A DNA stretch of 33,501 nucleotides from assembly GCA_003156795.1 (NCBI GenBank), contig PMHU01000149.1, forward strand, positions 6,594 to 40,094, read 5' to 3'. Position 1 is the stretch's first letter; the number at the start of each line of letters is the position of its first letter. This DNA is from Acidimicrobiaceae bacterium. Lineage in GTDB: Bacteria > Actinomycetota > Acidimicrobiia > Acidimicrobiales > Palsa-688. The notes under the pieces are model-generated. The model was not told the origin of the DNA and searched no databases. It saw only the letters and a program-made list of their open reading frames with translations. Position numbers and translations under genes: made by a program. This document shows positions 22,709 through 30,861 of the stretch, in pieces.

Positions 22709-23626
22709 ATGAGCGAGGACTACCGCTTCATTACGTATGAGGCCCTTGACGACGGAGCCATTGCCCGTATCCTCTTGAACCGCCCGAAGACGCGCAACGC
22801 TCAGAGCCGTGGATTGCTGGTCGAGCTCGACGACGCGTTCATGCGAGCGGAGGCGGACGACCAGGTCCGGGTCGTGATACTCGGGGGCGTCGGTCCCCTT
22901 TTCTCGAGCGGACACGACATGGGCTCCTCCGAGTCGCGCGCCGAACTTACTCCCGGACCCGATCAACATTCGACGGCCGGGATCAACGGCGGCACTCGAA
23001 CCGGGGCCGAGAAGCGCATGCTTCAGGAATGGCACTACTTCTTCAACAACACCCGGCGGTGGCGCGATCTGCGCAAGATCACCATCGCCCAGGTCCAGGG
23101 GACCGTTTTCGCCGCCGGCCTCATGCTGATGTGGGCGTGTGACTTGATCGTCGCCTCGGATGACACGTTGTTCGCCGACGTGGTGGGCACCCGTCTCGGT
23201 ATGTGCGGGGTGGAGTACTTTGCCCATCCATTCGAGTTCGGCCCGCGCAAGACCAAGGAGCTGATGCTGACGGGGGACTCGCTCGACGTCCACGAAGCGC
23301 ACAGTCTCGGAATGGTCTCGAAGATCTTCCCGCGTGCCGATCTCGAGCAGAAGACCCTTGAGTTCGCGCGTCGGATCGCGCAGCGACCGACCATGACTGC
23401 CCTCCTGATCAAGGAGTCGGTCAATCAATGCGTCGACAACATGGGCTTCTACAACGCCCTCAACGCCTGCTTCACGCTCCATGAGCTCAATCACTCGCAC
23501 TGGGCTGAGATCCACGAATCCAAGTGGCCCATTGCAGAGGTTGAAGACGGCGTTGCCGACTGGCGCAGTGCGCCGGCGGTCCTCCCTGCGCTCAAGGACC
23601 AACCCGAGGCACCCGTTCCCTCGTAG
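22709..23626 (+). CDS. Atypical enoyl-CoA hydratase/crotonase-fold protein
   Basis: This 305-residue crotonase has the oxyanion-hole region FSSGHDMGSS (about 65-73) and the MLTGDSLDVHEAHSLGMVSKI helix (residues 190-210). It also has an insertion around residues 78-115 compared with the usual 260-residue enzymes. Both catalytic glutamates of rat crotonase are absent: the GGCELAMMCD position reads GLMLMWACD (Met139) and the QPE position reads ADVVG (Val159). A hydration mechanism is therefore unlikely; dehalogenation, isomerisation, hydrolysis or C-C cleavage are options for this fold. It has a good SD and sits between the amidohydrolase and the SDR. Confidence 0.88.
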   Translation: MSEDYRFITYEALDDGAIARILLNRPKTRNAQSRGLLVELDDAFMRAEADDQVRVVILGGVGPLFSSGHDMGSSESRAELTPGPDQHSTAGINGGTRTGAEKRMLQEWHYFFNNTRRWRDLRKITIAQVQGTVFAAGLMLMWACDLIVASDDTLFADVVGTRLGMCGVEYFAHPFEFGPRKTKELMLTGDSLDVHEAHSLGMVSKIFPRADLEQKTLEFARRIAQRPTMTALLIKESVNQCVDNMGFYNALNACFTLHELNHSHWAEIHESKWPIAEVEDGVADWRSAPAVLPALKDQPEAPVPS

Positions 23627-23664
23627 GTTTTCTGTCCGACCTGATAGAGCCAGAGGAGCCGAGC

Positions 23665-24468
23665 ATGGATCTGGGACTAGCCGGGGCTACGGCAGTCGTC
23701 ACCGGTGGCACAAAAGGCATGGGACTCGCGACGGCTGAAGTGTTGGCGGGCGAAGGCGCGTCGGTCGCGGTGCTTGCAAGGGACCGGGCTGGTCTCGACC
23801 AAACGGTAGACCGGCTGCGCGCCATCGGCAGCCCTGATCCCGTAGGGCTATCTGTGGACGTCACCGATGCCGGACAGATTGAGAGGGCCTTCGCCGAACT
23901 GTCGGAGCGCTGGCCGTGCCTCAACTCCCTGGTCAACACGGTTGGTCCCATGGACGGAACGTTCGAGAACCTGACCGACGAGGATTGGGACACGGCGTTT
24001 TCGCTGGGCACGATGTCGGCCGTACGGTGCATCCGTGGCGCCCTGCCGCTATTGCGCAGGGCTCCTTGGGCGCGGATCGTAAATATCGGCGCCCACTCGA
24101 TCAAGAGACAGAGCCCTCGCCTGGTCGCCTACACGGCTGCCAAGGCCGCCCTGACCAGCATTTCCAAGAACTTGGCTCGCAGCCTCGGGCCTGAGGGAAT
24201 TCTGGTCAACACCGTCAGCCCCGGGACGATCGTGACGGCCAGTTTCAGCAGCACGTTGAGGCCTCTCTTCGAGGCCGAAGGGCTGGACCCTACGGATCCT
24301 CACGACGTGATGCGCTGGATCGAGTCCAACTTCAATCATCCAGTCGACCTCGGCCGCGCCGGCCTTCCTGATGAGGTCGCTTCGATAGTCGTGTATCTAG
24401 CCTCGAAGCGCAACGGATACGTAACCGGGGCCAACGTCAACGTGGACGGCGGAAGCGACTTCAACTGA
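23665..24468 (+). CDS. Short-chain dehydrogenase/reductase (SDR)
   Basis: This 267-residue SDR has TGGTKGMG (13-20), Tyr156 and Lys160 (YTAAK), Ser145 (IGAHS) and the C-terminal ANVNVDGGSDF. The usual NNAG motif is replaced by NTVGP, a variant seen in some FabG-like SDRs. ARDRAG after strand 2 favours NADP(H). An AGAGGAG site precedes ATG 23665. It is the last gene of the plus-strand catabolic block and converges with the P450 gene (11-bp gap). A role as hydroxyacyl-CoA or alcohol dehydrogenase of the pathway is the simplest guess. Confidence 0.92.
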   Translation: MDLGLAGATAVVTGGTKGMGLATAEVLAGEGASVAVLARDRAGLDQTVDRLRAIGSPDPVGLSVDVTDAGQIERAFAELSERWPCLNSLVNTVGPMDGTFENLTDEDWDTAFSLGTMSAVRCIRGALPLLRRAPWARIVNIGAHSIKRQSPRLVAYTAAKAALTSISKNLARSLGPEGILVNTVSPGTIVTASFSSTLRPLFEAEGLDPTDPHDVMRWIESNFNHPVDLGRAGLPDEVASIVVYLASKRNGYVTGANVNVDGGSDFN

Positions 24469-24479
24469 GCCCCGCAAGA

Positions 24480-25700
24480 TCAGCCCCATCGGATCGGCAT
24501 GTGTTTGATGCCGGCTACGAAGTTCGAACGCAGCATCTCCACTTCGCCATCGAACCGGGCGTCGGGCATCCGGGTAACGAGCTCGGTGAAGATGAGCCGG
24601 AGCTCGAGGCGAGCCAGGTTCGCGCCTAGACAGAAGTGGGGACCCCCGCCCCCGAAGGCGACGTGATCGTTGGGAGTTCGATCCACATCGAACATGAAAG
24701 GATCGGGGAAGGCCTCGGCGTCTCGGTTCGCCGACGCGTACCAAAGGACCACCCGATCGCCCTGCCTGATCGTCTTACCTCGAAGTTCGATGTCCATGGC
24801 CGCGGTTCGACGGAAGTAGTGGATCGGTGAGGACCACCGGAGGATCTCCTCGACGGCACGTTCGATTCGCGCCGCGCTCGGATCCTCTCTCAACTTCTGC
24901 ATTTGGTCGGGGCTCTCGATAAGTGCCCGCATCCCGTGGGCGGTCGCGTTACGAGTCGTCTCGTTTCCGGCCACGACGAGAAGCAGGAAGAACATTCCGA
25001 ACTCGGCCTCCGTCAACCCCTCGCCTTCATCCAGCGTGGTGTTCGTCAGCTTGGTGATGATGTCGTCGCGAGGATTCAGCTCCCGGTCCTGCCTCAGTCC
25101 ATCGGCGTACGAAATCATCTCGGCTGATACGAGCATCCCGTGTTCGAGGTCCCCTTCGTATTCCGGGTCGTCTATGCCGGTCAGCTGGTTGCTCCACGCG
25201 AAGACCCTCTTTCGGTCCTCGTCGGGGACGCCGACCAATTCAGCGATAGCTTGGAGCGGGAGCTCGGCTGCGACGTCTTCGACGAAATCACACGAGCCCC
25301 GTTCGACCACGTTGTCCAAGACCGTCTTGGCTTTGAGAGCGAGGTGACCTTCCAGAAGGCGCAACGTCCTGGGTGTGAATCCCCGGTTGACGATCCGCCG
25401 GTAGCGCGTGTGCTGAGGAGGGTCCATTCCAGGAAGCATTTCCCTCATGGCGGCACCTTGAAGATCGTCCGGGTCGATGTCGATGAGCGTGAAGCCTTCT
25501 GACACGATGAAGCGTTTGGCATCCCGGTTGGCCATTTGCACGTCAGCGTGCTTGGTCAGCGACCAGAAGCCGATCCCATTGCTGTCGACGTGCCAGTGGA
25601 CCGGGTCTTGGTCCCGCAACCGGGCAAAGAAGTCATGGTGCTCCTGGCGCTTGAAGATGTCCGGACCCAGCACGTCCTGGGTATCTACGTCGTCAGTCAT
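24480..25700 (-). CDS. Cytochrome P450 (CYP124/125-like)
   Basis: This 406-residue soluble P450 has the I-helix AGNETTRN (244-251), ExxR Glu285-Arg288 (EEILRW), and the heme-binding loop FGGGGPHFCLGANLARLE with ligand Cys357. AGNETTRN, VLWYASANRD and GGGPHFCLGANLAR are the forms seen in mycobacterial CYP124, CYP125 and CYP142, which hydroxylate terminal methyl groups of branched lipids and the cholesterol side chain. No ferredoxin or reductase gene is adjacent. ATG 25700 has GAGAGG 7 nt upstream and is preferred over GTG 25706. It is the last gene of the minus block, 43 bp after the CoA-transferase. Confidence 0.93.
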   Translation of the reverse strand: MTDDVDTQDVLGPDIFKRQEHHDFFARLRDQDPVHWHVDSNGIGFWSLTKHADVQMANRDAKRFIVSEGFTLIDIDPDDLQGAAMREMLPGMDPPQHTRYRRIVNRGFTPRTLRLLEGHLALKAKTVLDNVVERGSCDFVEDVAAELPLQAIAELVGVPDEDRKRVFAWSNQLTGIDDPEYEGDLEHGMLVSAEMISYADGLRQDRELNPRDDIITKLTNTTLDEGEGLTEAEFGMFFLLLVVAGNETTRNATAHGMRALIESPDQMQKLREDPSAARIERAVEEILRWSSPIHYFRRTAAMDIELRGKTIRQGDRVVLWYASANRDAEAFPDPFMFDVDRTPNDHVAFGGGGPHFCLGANLARLELRLIFTELVTRMPDARFDGEVEMLRSNFVAGIKHMPIRWG

Positions 25701-25743
25701 GGGCACCTCTCGGGTCTCGTTGGGTTACTTGTCGGTTGCATGT

Positions 25744-28146
25744 TCAGCTGCTCGGCTTCCAGCCGGCCGGCCGGTCGCCTATCACGCCAGATTGGCGGAG
25801 ACCATCCAACTGGGCATCGTCGAGGGAGAGGATCCCCGAGAGGATCTCACGATTGTGCTCCCCAAGCATGGGGGCCGGATGCGTGAACCACGGACCGGAG
25901 TGGCCCGAGAACCGAACGGGGACACCATGGATCTCCATGTCGCCGATGACTGAATGGTGGACCGCCTCGACGAACCCTCGGGCCCGGAGGTGAGGGTCAT
26001 CCAGTACGAAGGGAGGACCGACCACCGGCGCGACTGCGATGTCCGCGGCCGCCAGTTCTGTTGCCAGCTCGTCGATTTCCCTGGTGGAGCAGTACTGCTT
26101 GATCCTTCGGTCGAGCTCATCTGCTTCGGCCCGGCGGCCGTCGACGCTGTCGAAGCGAGGATCGGTCGCCCAGTCGGGATCGCCTACGGCTAGTTTGAAC
26201 CCTTGCCACTGACCATCATCCTCTATGGCGATGGCCAGCCAGCGCTCCTTGGCCGAGCACTCGTAGACTCCTTGCGGAGCCGCCATCGGCCCTCGATTGC
26301 CTACCCGCCCGATGGACGCTCCATAGGCGGAGTGCTCGATCACGACCTCGGCCGCGATATTGAGCGCAGCGTCGATCATGGTCACTTCTATGTGACGCCC
26401 GACCCCGGAAAGGTCTCTCTCGCGGAGGGCTGCGAGAAATGCCACGACGCCGTGCATGCCGGCCACGGGATCGCACGGCCCGCGAGGGATTACTGGAAGG
26501 CTGTCCGGGAACCCCGACATCCATGCCATCCCGCTCAGCTGCTCCATCGTCTGAGCGAAGCCGGTTCGATCCCTCCATGGCCCTGAAAGGCCGAAGCCAG
26601 GCATCCGCATCATGATGGCCCGCGGGTTGGCCGCGGAGACCGCCTCCCAGGTGATACCCATTGAGTCGAGGACACGCGGCGAGAAGTTCTCGACCAGGGC
26701 GTCAGAGCGGGCGACCAGGTCGAACAGGAGGCGGCGCCCTTCGTCGCATCCGAGGTCGAGGGTGACGGCCCGCTTGTTGGTGTTGACCGATTGGTAGTAC
26801 GGGCTCCATTCCCACCAACCATCCTCGATCGGTTTCTTGGTGGAGCTGAAGCGCATACCGTCGGGCCTTTGGATCGACTCGACCTTGATCACCTCGGCTC
26901 CGAGGACCGCCATGATCTGGGTTGCCGATGGGCCGGCCCAAAAGGCTGTCAGGTCGACGATCCTCAGCCCGCTGAGCGGCTTTCCGGGCACGTTGGAGCG
27001 TCGGGGCTTACCAAGCTCCAGCTCTCGCGGAGTAGGCGCGTGCGCCCGTGGCGTCCAAGCGGCGCCATTGTGCTGACCCAAGGCCGGCGAAGCTCCGAAG
27101 GGGTGGGGTGCGGCGCCGGACACTCTGTAAGGAACGTTCGGCTGAAGGAAGGCACCCGAGGGATTCAAGACGTGACTCCGACGCTCCTTGAGATGATCGA
27201 ACTCCGTGATGGTCTCCGGCCGCCCCACGTCGGCTACCGGTATTCGATACGCAACGGCGAGCTCGACGATGTCTGCCGTGGTGTGCCGGGTGGTCCAGGC
27301 ACCCACTATCTGGCTGAACTCGTCCCTATGGTTGATCCGTCGAGCGGCCGTGGCATAGCGATCATCGCCGCGGAGGTCCGGGCGTTCGATCATGAGCAGG
27401 AAGTCCTCGAACTGCTGCCCGGTTCCTGTGCAAAAGCCGACCAAGCCGTCAGAGGTCGGCTCGACGCACGGAGCTTCGAGGCTGCGGAAGGGCCCAGCGA
27501 AGCCACTCAATGAGTCCCGCAGACCGGAGAGCGACGAGTAGAGGGAGCCGAATCCTCCCAAAGTCGGAGCCATGCATTCCAGGAAGGAGATGTCGGCATG
27601 CTCGGGCCGCCCCAACCTCAAGCTGGCGAGAGCGGCAACCGCGGTGTACGTGCCGGCGATCCACTCGCCGATGCGCCCGCCCGCGTGCAGAGGCTCGCGG
27701 TCGGCGCTCCCTCGGCTCGCCGTGGATCCGCATCTCGCTTGTAGGGTGAACTCTGTCGCTCTTCGACCGCTGTCAGGTCCACGACGGCCCAGAAGCGTCA
27801 CCGAAATGACCGACGGACCATCCGGTTGTTCGAGGAGTTCCTCGACGTATTCGTCGGGGAGCTGCCCTCCTTCGATGAGCACGTCGGATTCGCTCGCGAG
27901 ACACCGAATCCCAGGGTCGCTCCAACTCCCGATCAGTGACCGCTTGGAAGCGTTGAGGTACTGAAACAGGGCGCTGTCACGCGTTCCGAGCTCGGCTCCG
28001 GATGCGGTCCAGTGCCTCATCGGGTCCCCTTCGGGCGACTCCACCTTGATGACGTCGGCGCCGGCGTCGGCCATCAGCTTGGTGGCGTAGGGCCCCGCGA
28101 TTTGTTCGCTGAAGTCGAGTACCCGAATTCCTGCCAAGAGGGTCAT
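25744..28146 (-). CDS. Fused tandem family III (CaiB/BaiF) CoA-transferase
   Basis: This 800-residue protein contains two complete CaiB/BaiF domains. Domain 1 (about 1-360) opens with LAGIRVLDFSEQIAGPYATK. Domain 2 (about 390-800) opens with LSGLRIVDLTAFWAGPSATQ and holds ENFSPRVLDSMG. The catalytic Asp of family III enzymes aligns with Asp559 in domain 2 (PRGPCDPVAG) but with Glu161 in domain 1 (GGRIGEWIAG). Family III enzymes move CoA between carboxylic acids as interlocked dimers; a fusion would form a pseudo-dimer within one chain, possibly with one active site. It lies between the second amidohydrolase and the P450, probably co-transcribed. Confidence 0.92.
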   Translation of the reverse strand: MTLLAGIRVLDFSEQIAGPYATKLMADAGADVIKVESPEGDPMRHWTASGAELGTRDSALFQYLNASKRSLIGSWSDPGIRCLASESDVLIEGGQLPDEYVEELLEQPDGPSVISVTLLGRRGPDSGRRATEFTLQARCGSTASRGSADREPLHAGGRIGEWIAGTYTAVAALASLRLGRPEHADISFLECMAPTLGGFGSLYSSLSGLRDSLSGFAGPFRSLEAPCVEPTSDGLVGFCTGTGQQFEDFLLMIERPDLRGDDRYATAARRINHRDEFSQIVGAWTTRHTTADIVELAVAYRIPVADVGRPETITEFDHLKERRSHVLNPSGAFLQPNVPYRVSGAAPHPFGASPALGQHNGAAWTPRAHAPTPRELELGKPRRSNVPGKPLSGLRIVDLTAFWAGPSATQIMAVLGAEVIKVESIQRPDGMRFSSTKKPIEDGWWEWSPYYQSVNTNKRAVTLDLGCDEGRRLLFDLVARSDALVENFSPRVLDSMGITWEAVSAANPRAIMMRMPGFGLSGPWRDRTGFAQTMEQLSGMAWMSGFPDSLPVIPRGPCDPVAGMHGVVAFLAALRERDLSGVGRHIEVTMIDAALNIAAEVVIEHSAYGASIGRVGNRGPMAAPQGVYECSAKERWLAIAIEDDGQWQGFKLAVGDPDWATDPRFDSVDGRRAEADELDRRIKQYCSTREIDELATELAAADIAVAPVVGPPFVLDDPHLRARGFVEAVHHSVIGDMEIHGVPVRFSGHSGPWFTHPAPMLGEHNREILSGILSLDDAQLDGLRQSGVIGDRPAGWKPSS

Positions 28147-28219
28147 TTGACGAGAGTGGGACTGAGTGTCTCGAAGGGGGGTGGGGAAGATTCCGGCGCG
28201 GTCGCCAGACAGCCCGACG

Positions 28220-29527
28220 TCACTTCGTAGCGACGCCCGCCCGACCCGGGCGGCTAGCCAGCAGCTGCCTGGCCATCACCTGCGCGAAGTCGACATCACC
28301 GGCCTCCTTCCCGACTCGCGTGACGACGTCGACCTCCGGTGACTCGCTTCGGAGGTGGCCGGCCGTGCACGTTTCTTTCGGGCGGGTGGCGAAGGGGTCG
28401 AAGTGGTAATTCCGCATCGCGTTCCGGTGCGAGATCTTGGCGATCTGCTCGTCGTCAAGGCGGCTGGACACCGCAGAGAACAGCTCCGGCGCGTTTGGCC
28501 ACGTGCCATCGGAGTGCGGAAAGTCGGATTCCCAAAAGACGTTGTCGATATTGAAATGCGAAATGAGCTCGATGCCTATCGGCTCGTTGATGAAACAGCA
28601 GAGGATGTGGTCGTGGAACACTTGAGTCGGACTTCCTCCGTTGGCGAACTCGTGCTTGCTCCAGCCAGAGTGTCTTTCCTGGACGTGTTCCGCCCTCCAT
28701 GCGAAGTAGGGCATCCATCCGATGTCCCCTTCTGTGAGCGAGAACTTCAGTGAGGGGTAGCGCTCCCAGAAGTTAGCCCAGATCAGCTCCCCGAAGGTGA
28801 AAGCCGTCGTGCAGCCGGCGAGGGTGAAGATCACGCTCGCCGGGGCGTCCTTGGAGATCTGCATCGGTCGCGAGCTGGACCCGAGGTGGCAGCACAGGGT
28901 CACGTCCTCGTCACAGGCAGCCTCGAAAAGCGGGTTCCAATAGCCCGAATGGATCGTCGGCATGTTGAGCGCCTCGGGGTTCTCGGAGAAGGCGACTGCG
29001 TGGCAACCCTTGGCGGCCAGCCGCCGGATCTCTCGTGCTGCCCTGTCCACGTCGAACAGCGGCAGGATCCCACACGGTATGAACCGCTCGGGATATGCCG
29101 CACACCACTCATCGATGTGCCAGTCGTTGTAGGCCTGAATCATTATTTCGTTGACGTCTTGATCGGGACCTTGATTGAGGACCTGTCCGGAGAATCCGGT
29201 CCAGTTCGGAAAGTTGAGGCCAGCGAGCTGGCCGCCCGCGTTCATGTCTTTCACACGCTCGTGAACGTCGTAGCAGCCGGGTCGCATCTCGTCGTAGCGC
29301 GACGCGTCGAGGTTGAAGTACTCCCGTGGCTTTCCGGCCACAGCGTTCAATCCGAGGTTGCGGCCAGGCAGATCGCCGTACCACCACTGCTCCCGCCCGT
29401 TTTCGTCTTCGAGCACGCGAGGCGCTTGGTCGAGGTACTTGGTCGGTACATGGCGCTCGAACATGTCGGCGGGTTCGCAGATGTGGTCGTCGACGCTGAC
29501 GAGTATGAGGTCCTCGGGTTTGATCAT
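28220..29527 (-). CDS. Amidohydrolase-superfamily enzyme, paralogue of 21373-22644
   Basis: This 435-residue TIM-barrel metal enzyme has VSVDDHICEPADMF at the N-terminus (Asp13-x-His15), a His in CCHLGSSS and SDFPHSDGTW with the strand-8 Asp. It shares many long segments with the plus-strand enzyme, including AYNDWHIDEWCAAYPERFIP and the HRNAMRNYHFDPFA tail. The reaction is likely a decarboxylation, hydration or C-C hydrolysis, as in related LigW/ACMSD-type enzymes. ATG 29527 has GGAGG 5 nt upstream. It is the first gene of the minus block and is divergent from the thiolase-like gene. Confidence 0.9.
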   Translation of the reverse strand: MIKPEDLILVSVDDHICEPADMFERHVPTKYLDQAPRVLEDENGREQWWYGDLPGRNLGLNAVAGKPREYFNLDASRYDEMRPGCYDVHERVKDMNAGGQLAGLNFPNWTGFSGQVLNQGPDQDVNEIMIQAYNDWHIDEWCAAYPERFIPCGILPLFDVDRAAREIRRLAAKGCHAVAFSENPEALNMPTIHSGYWNPLFEAACDEDVTLCCHLGSSSRPMQISKDAPASVIFTLAGCTTAFTFGELIWANFWERYPSLKFSLTEGDIGWMPYFAWRAEHVQERHSGWSKHEFANGGSPTQVFHDHILCCFINEPIGIELISHFNIDNVFWESDFPHSDGTWPNAPELFSAVSSRLDDEQIAKISHRNAMRNYHFDPFATRPKETCTAGHLRSESPEVDVVTRVGKEAGDVDFAQVMARQLLASRPGRAGVATK

Positions 29528-29532
29528 TCGGT

Positions 29533-29537
29533 CCTCC
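29533..29537 (-). promoter_or_regulatory. Ribosome binding site of the minus-strand amidohydrolase
   Basis: The minus strand reads GGAGG (within GGGGAGGA), 5 nt before ATG 29527. It fixes the start and marks the first gene of the leftward catabolic block. Confidence 0.7.
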
Positions 29538-29605
29538 CCTGAACTCCGCCCGTGATCCGCCGGGTGCCATCACAAGTTCGGCGTTAGGGCCAGGCATTGA
29601 ACATC

Positions 29606-29633
29606 TTGACGGTTAGTGTCTACATCGTAATAC
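29606..29633 (+). promoter_or_regulatory. Sigma70-like promoter for the thiolase-DUF35-TetR unit
   Basis: TTGACG (29606-29611) and TAATAC (29628-29633) are separated by 16 bp, a good match to the housekeeping consensus and the only clear one in the window. It reads toward the thiolase-like gene, about 50 nt before the ATG. The spacer and -10 lie in TTAGTGTCTACATCGTAA (29613-29630), which has weak dyad ends (TTA/TAA) and could hold an operator for the TetR regulator encoded in this unit. That regulator link is inference. Confidence 0.5.
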
Positions 29634-29691
29634 TGGCGCTGCCAGCCACGCAATCCCCGCGGAAGCTCCCCGGGTGCCAAAAAGGAGGGTC

Positions 29692-30861
29692 ATGGGGCAC
29701 CCCTACCAGAACGTCGCCATTGCGGCCGGATTCAATACCAAGCAGGCCAGGGTGCTCGAAGGTCACACCTCGCTGAGCATCGCCATCGAGGCCGCGCTGG
29801 GCGTCATGGAGTCGGCCGGCTTGACTCCGGCGGACGTCGACGGAGTCTTCGGGGAGTTCGCCATGGATCTGACCTACTCGCTGGGGATGGGTCCGGTCTA
29901 CGCGTCCTCACCAGGGATTGGGGGCATCCCGGCCATATTGGACGCGGCCAACGCCATCGCCGCGGGGCATTGTAAAACCGTCCTCCTGGCTGGGGGCGGG
30001 GCGGGCATCTACACCGATCGATCGGCCGTGGCGCCCTGGACCCGGGTGTCTCACGAATTCGTGTTGCCATTCGGAATGTTCACGGCGCTCGAGTTCGCGT
30101 TCATCGCCAGACGCCACATGACGATGTTCGGGACGACACCGGAGCAGATGGCCCAAGCGGCGGCGACCATCCGCAACAACGGCCACGTCAATCCTGAGGC
30201 CGTCTTCTACGGCCGCGGCCCCTTCACCGCGGCCGACATCCTGAGCTCGCGCATGGTCGCCGACCCGTTTCATCTTCTCGATTGCTCTATGACCGCTGAA
30301 GGCGGCTGCGCGCTAGTACTGACGACTGCTGACCGGGCAGCCGATCTGAAGCTCCCCCCGGTTTACATCCACGGCGGCGGTGTCGACCACAATGGACCTT
30401 CATACCAGTTCCCCCCCAGCTTCGACCTGAGGGGCGCGTCTCCCGACAGCCCCCCCAACGGCTACGTGGGTCGGCGGGCGGCCATGCGGAGCTTCGCCAT
30501 GGCCGGCGTACAGCCGTCGGACGTCGACGTGTGCGAGCTGTACGACCCTTTCTCCTTTGAAATCATTCGACAGGTGGAGGCCTTCGGCTTCTGTGAGCCG
30601 GGAGAAGGCGGGGAGTTTGTTACCAATGGCCCCATGGGCCCGGGCGGCGCCCTGCCACTGACGACAGACGGTGGACTCATGTCCTTCAGCCATGGAGGCG
30701 GGACGGTGCAGCTCTTGCAGCGGGTGATCCGGGCTACGCACCAGATCCAAGGCCTATGCCAGACCACCCAGGTACCGAACGTTGACCTGGCGCTCTGCTC
30801 GAATGGGGGAGCCGGAGCGTTGTTCAACGACGTGATGATCCTCGGGAGGACGAGGCCGTGA
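29692..30861 (+). CDS. Thiolase-fold protein without nucleophilic Cys (candidate aldolase)
   Basis: This 389-residue protein has the thiolase fold of the SCP2/lipid-carrier branch: SAGLTPADVDGVFG, then IPAILDAANAIAAGHCKTVL, VCELYDPFSFEIIRQVEAFG, and a C-terminal SFSHGGG. The first active-site Cys of thiolases (in C-x-SG) is absent: the segment reads YASSPGIGGIP (70-80). The second Cys-Gly motif is CSNGGAGA. A Cys-less thiolase-fold protein followed by a DUF35 protein is the arrangement of Ltp2-DUF35 aldolases in steroid side-chain degradation, so retro-aldol cleavage is more likely than thiolysis. ATG 29692 is chosen because AGGAGGG lies just before it; GTG 29674 is possible. The stop overlaps the next start (GTGA). 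Confidence 0.9.
   Translation: MGHPYQNVAIAAGFNTKQARVLEGHTSLSIAIEAALGVMESAGLTPADVDGVFGEFAMDLTYSLGMGPVYASSPGIGGIPAILDAANAIAAGHCKTVLLAGGGAGIYTDRSAVAPWTRVSHEFVLPFGMFTALEFAFIARRHMTMFGTTPEQMAQAAATIRNNGHVNPEAVFYGRGPFTAADILSSRMVADPFHLLDCSMTAEGGCALVLTTADRAADLKLPPVYIHGGGVDHNGPSYQFPPSFDLRGASPDSPPNGYVGRRAAMRSFAMAGVQPSDVDVCELYDPFSFEIIRQVEAFGFCEPGEGGEFVTNGPMGPGGALPLTTDGGLMSFSHGGGTVQLLQRVIRATHQIQGLCQTTQVPNVDLALCSNGGAGALFNDVMILGRTRP

Noticed and set aside
22460..23602. 380-residue minus-strand ORF opposite the atypical crotonase
   Set aside because: It is antisense to a well-supported crotonase and amidohydrolase end and shows no domain.
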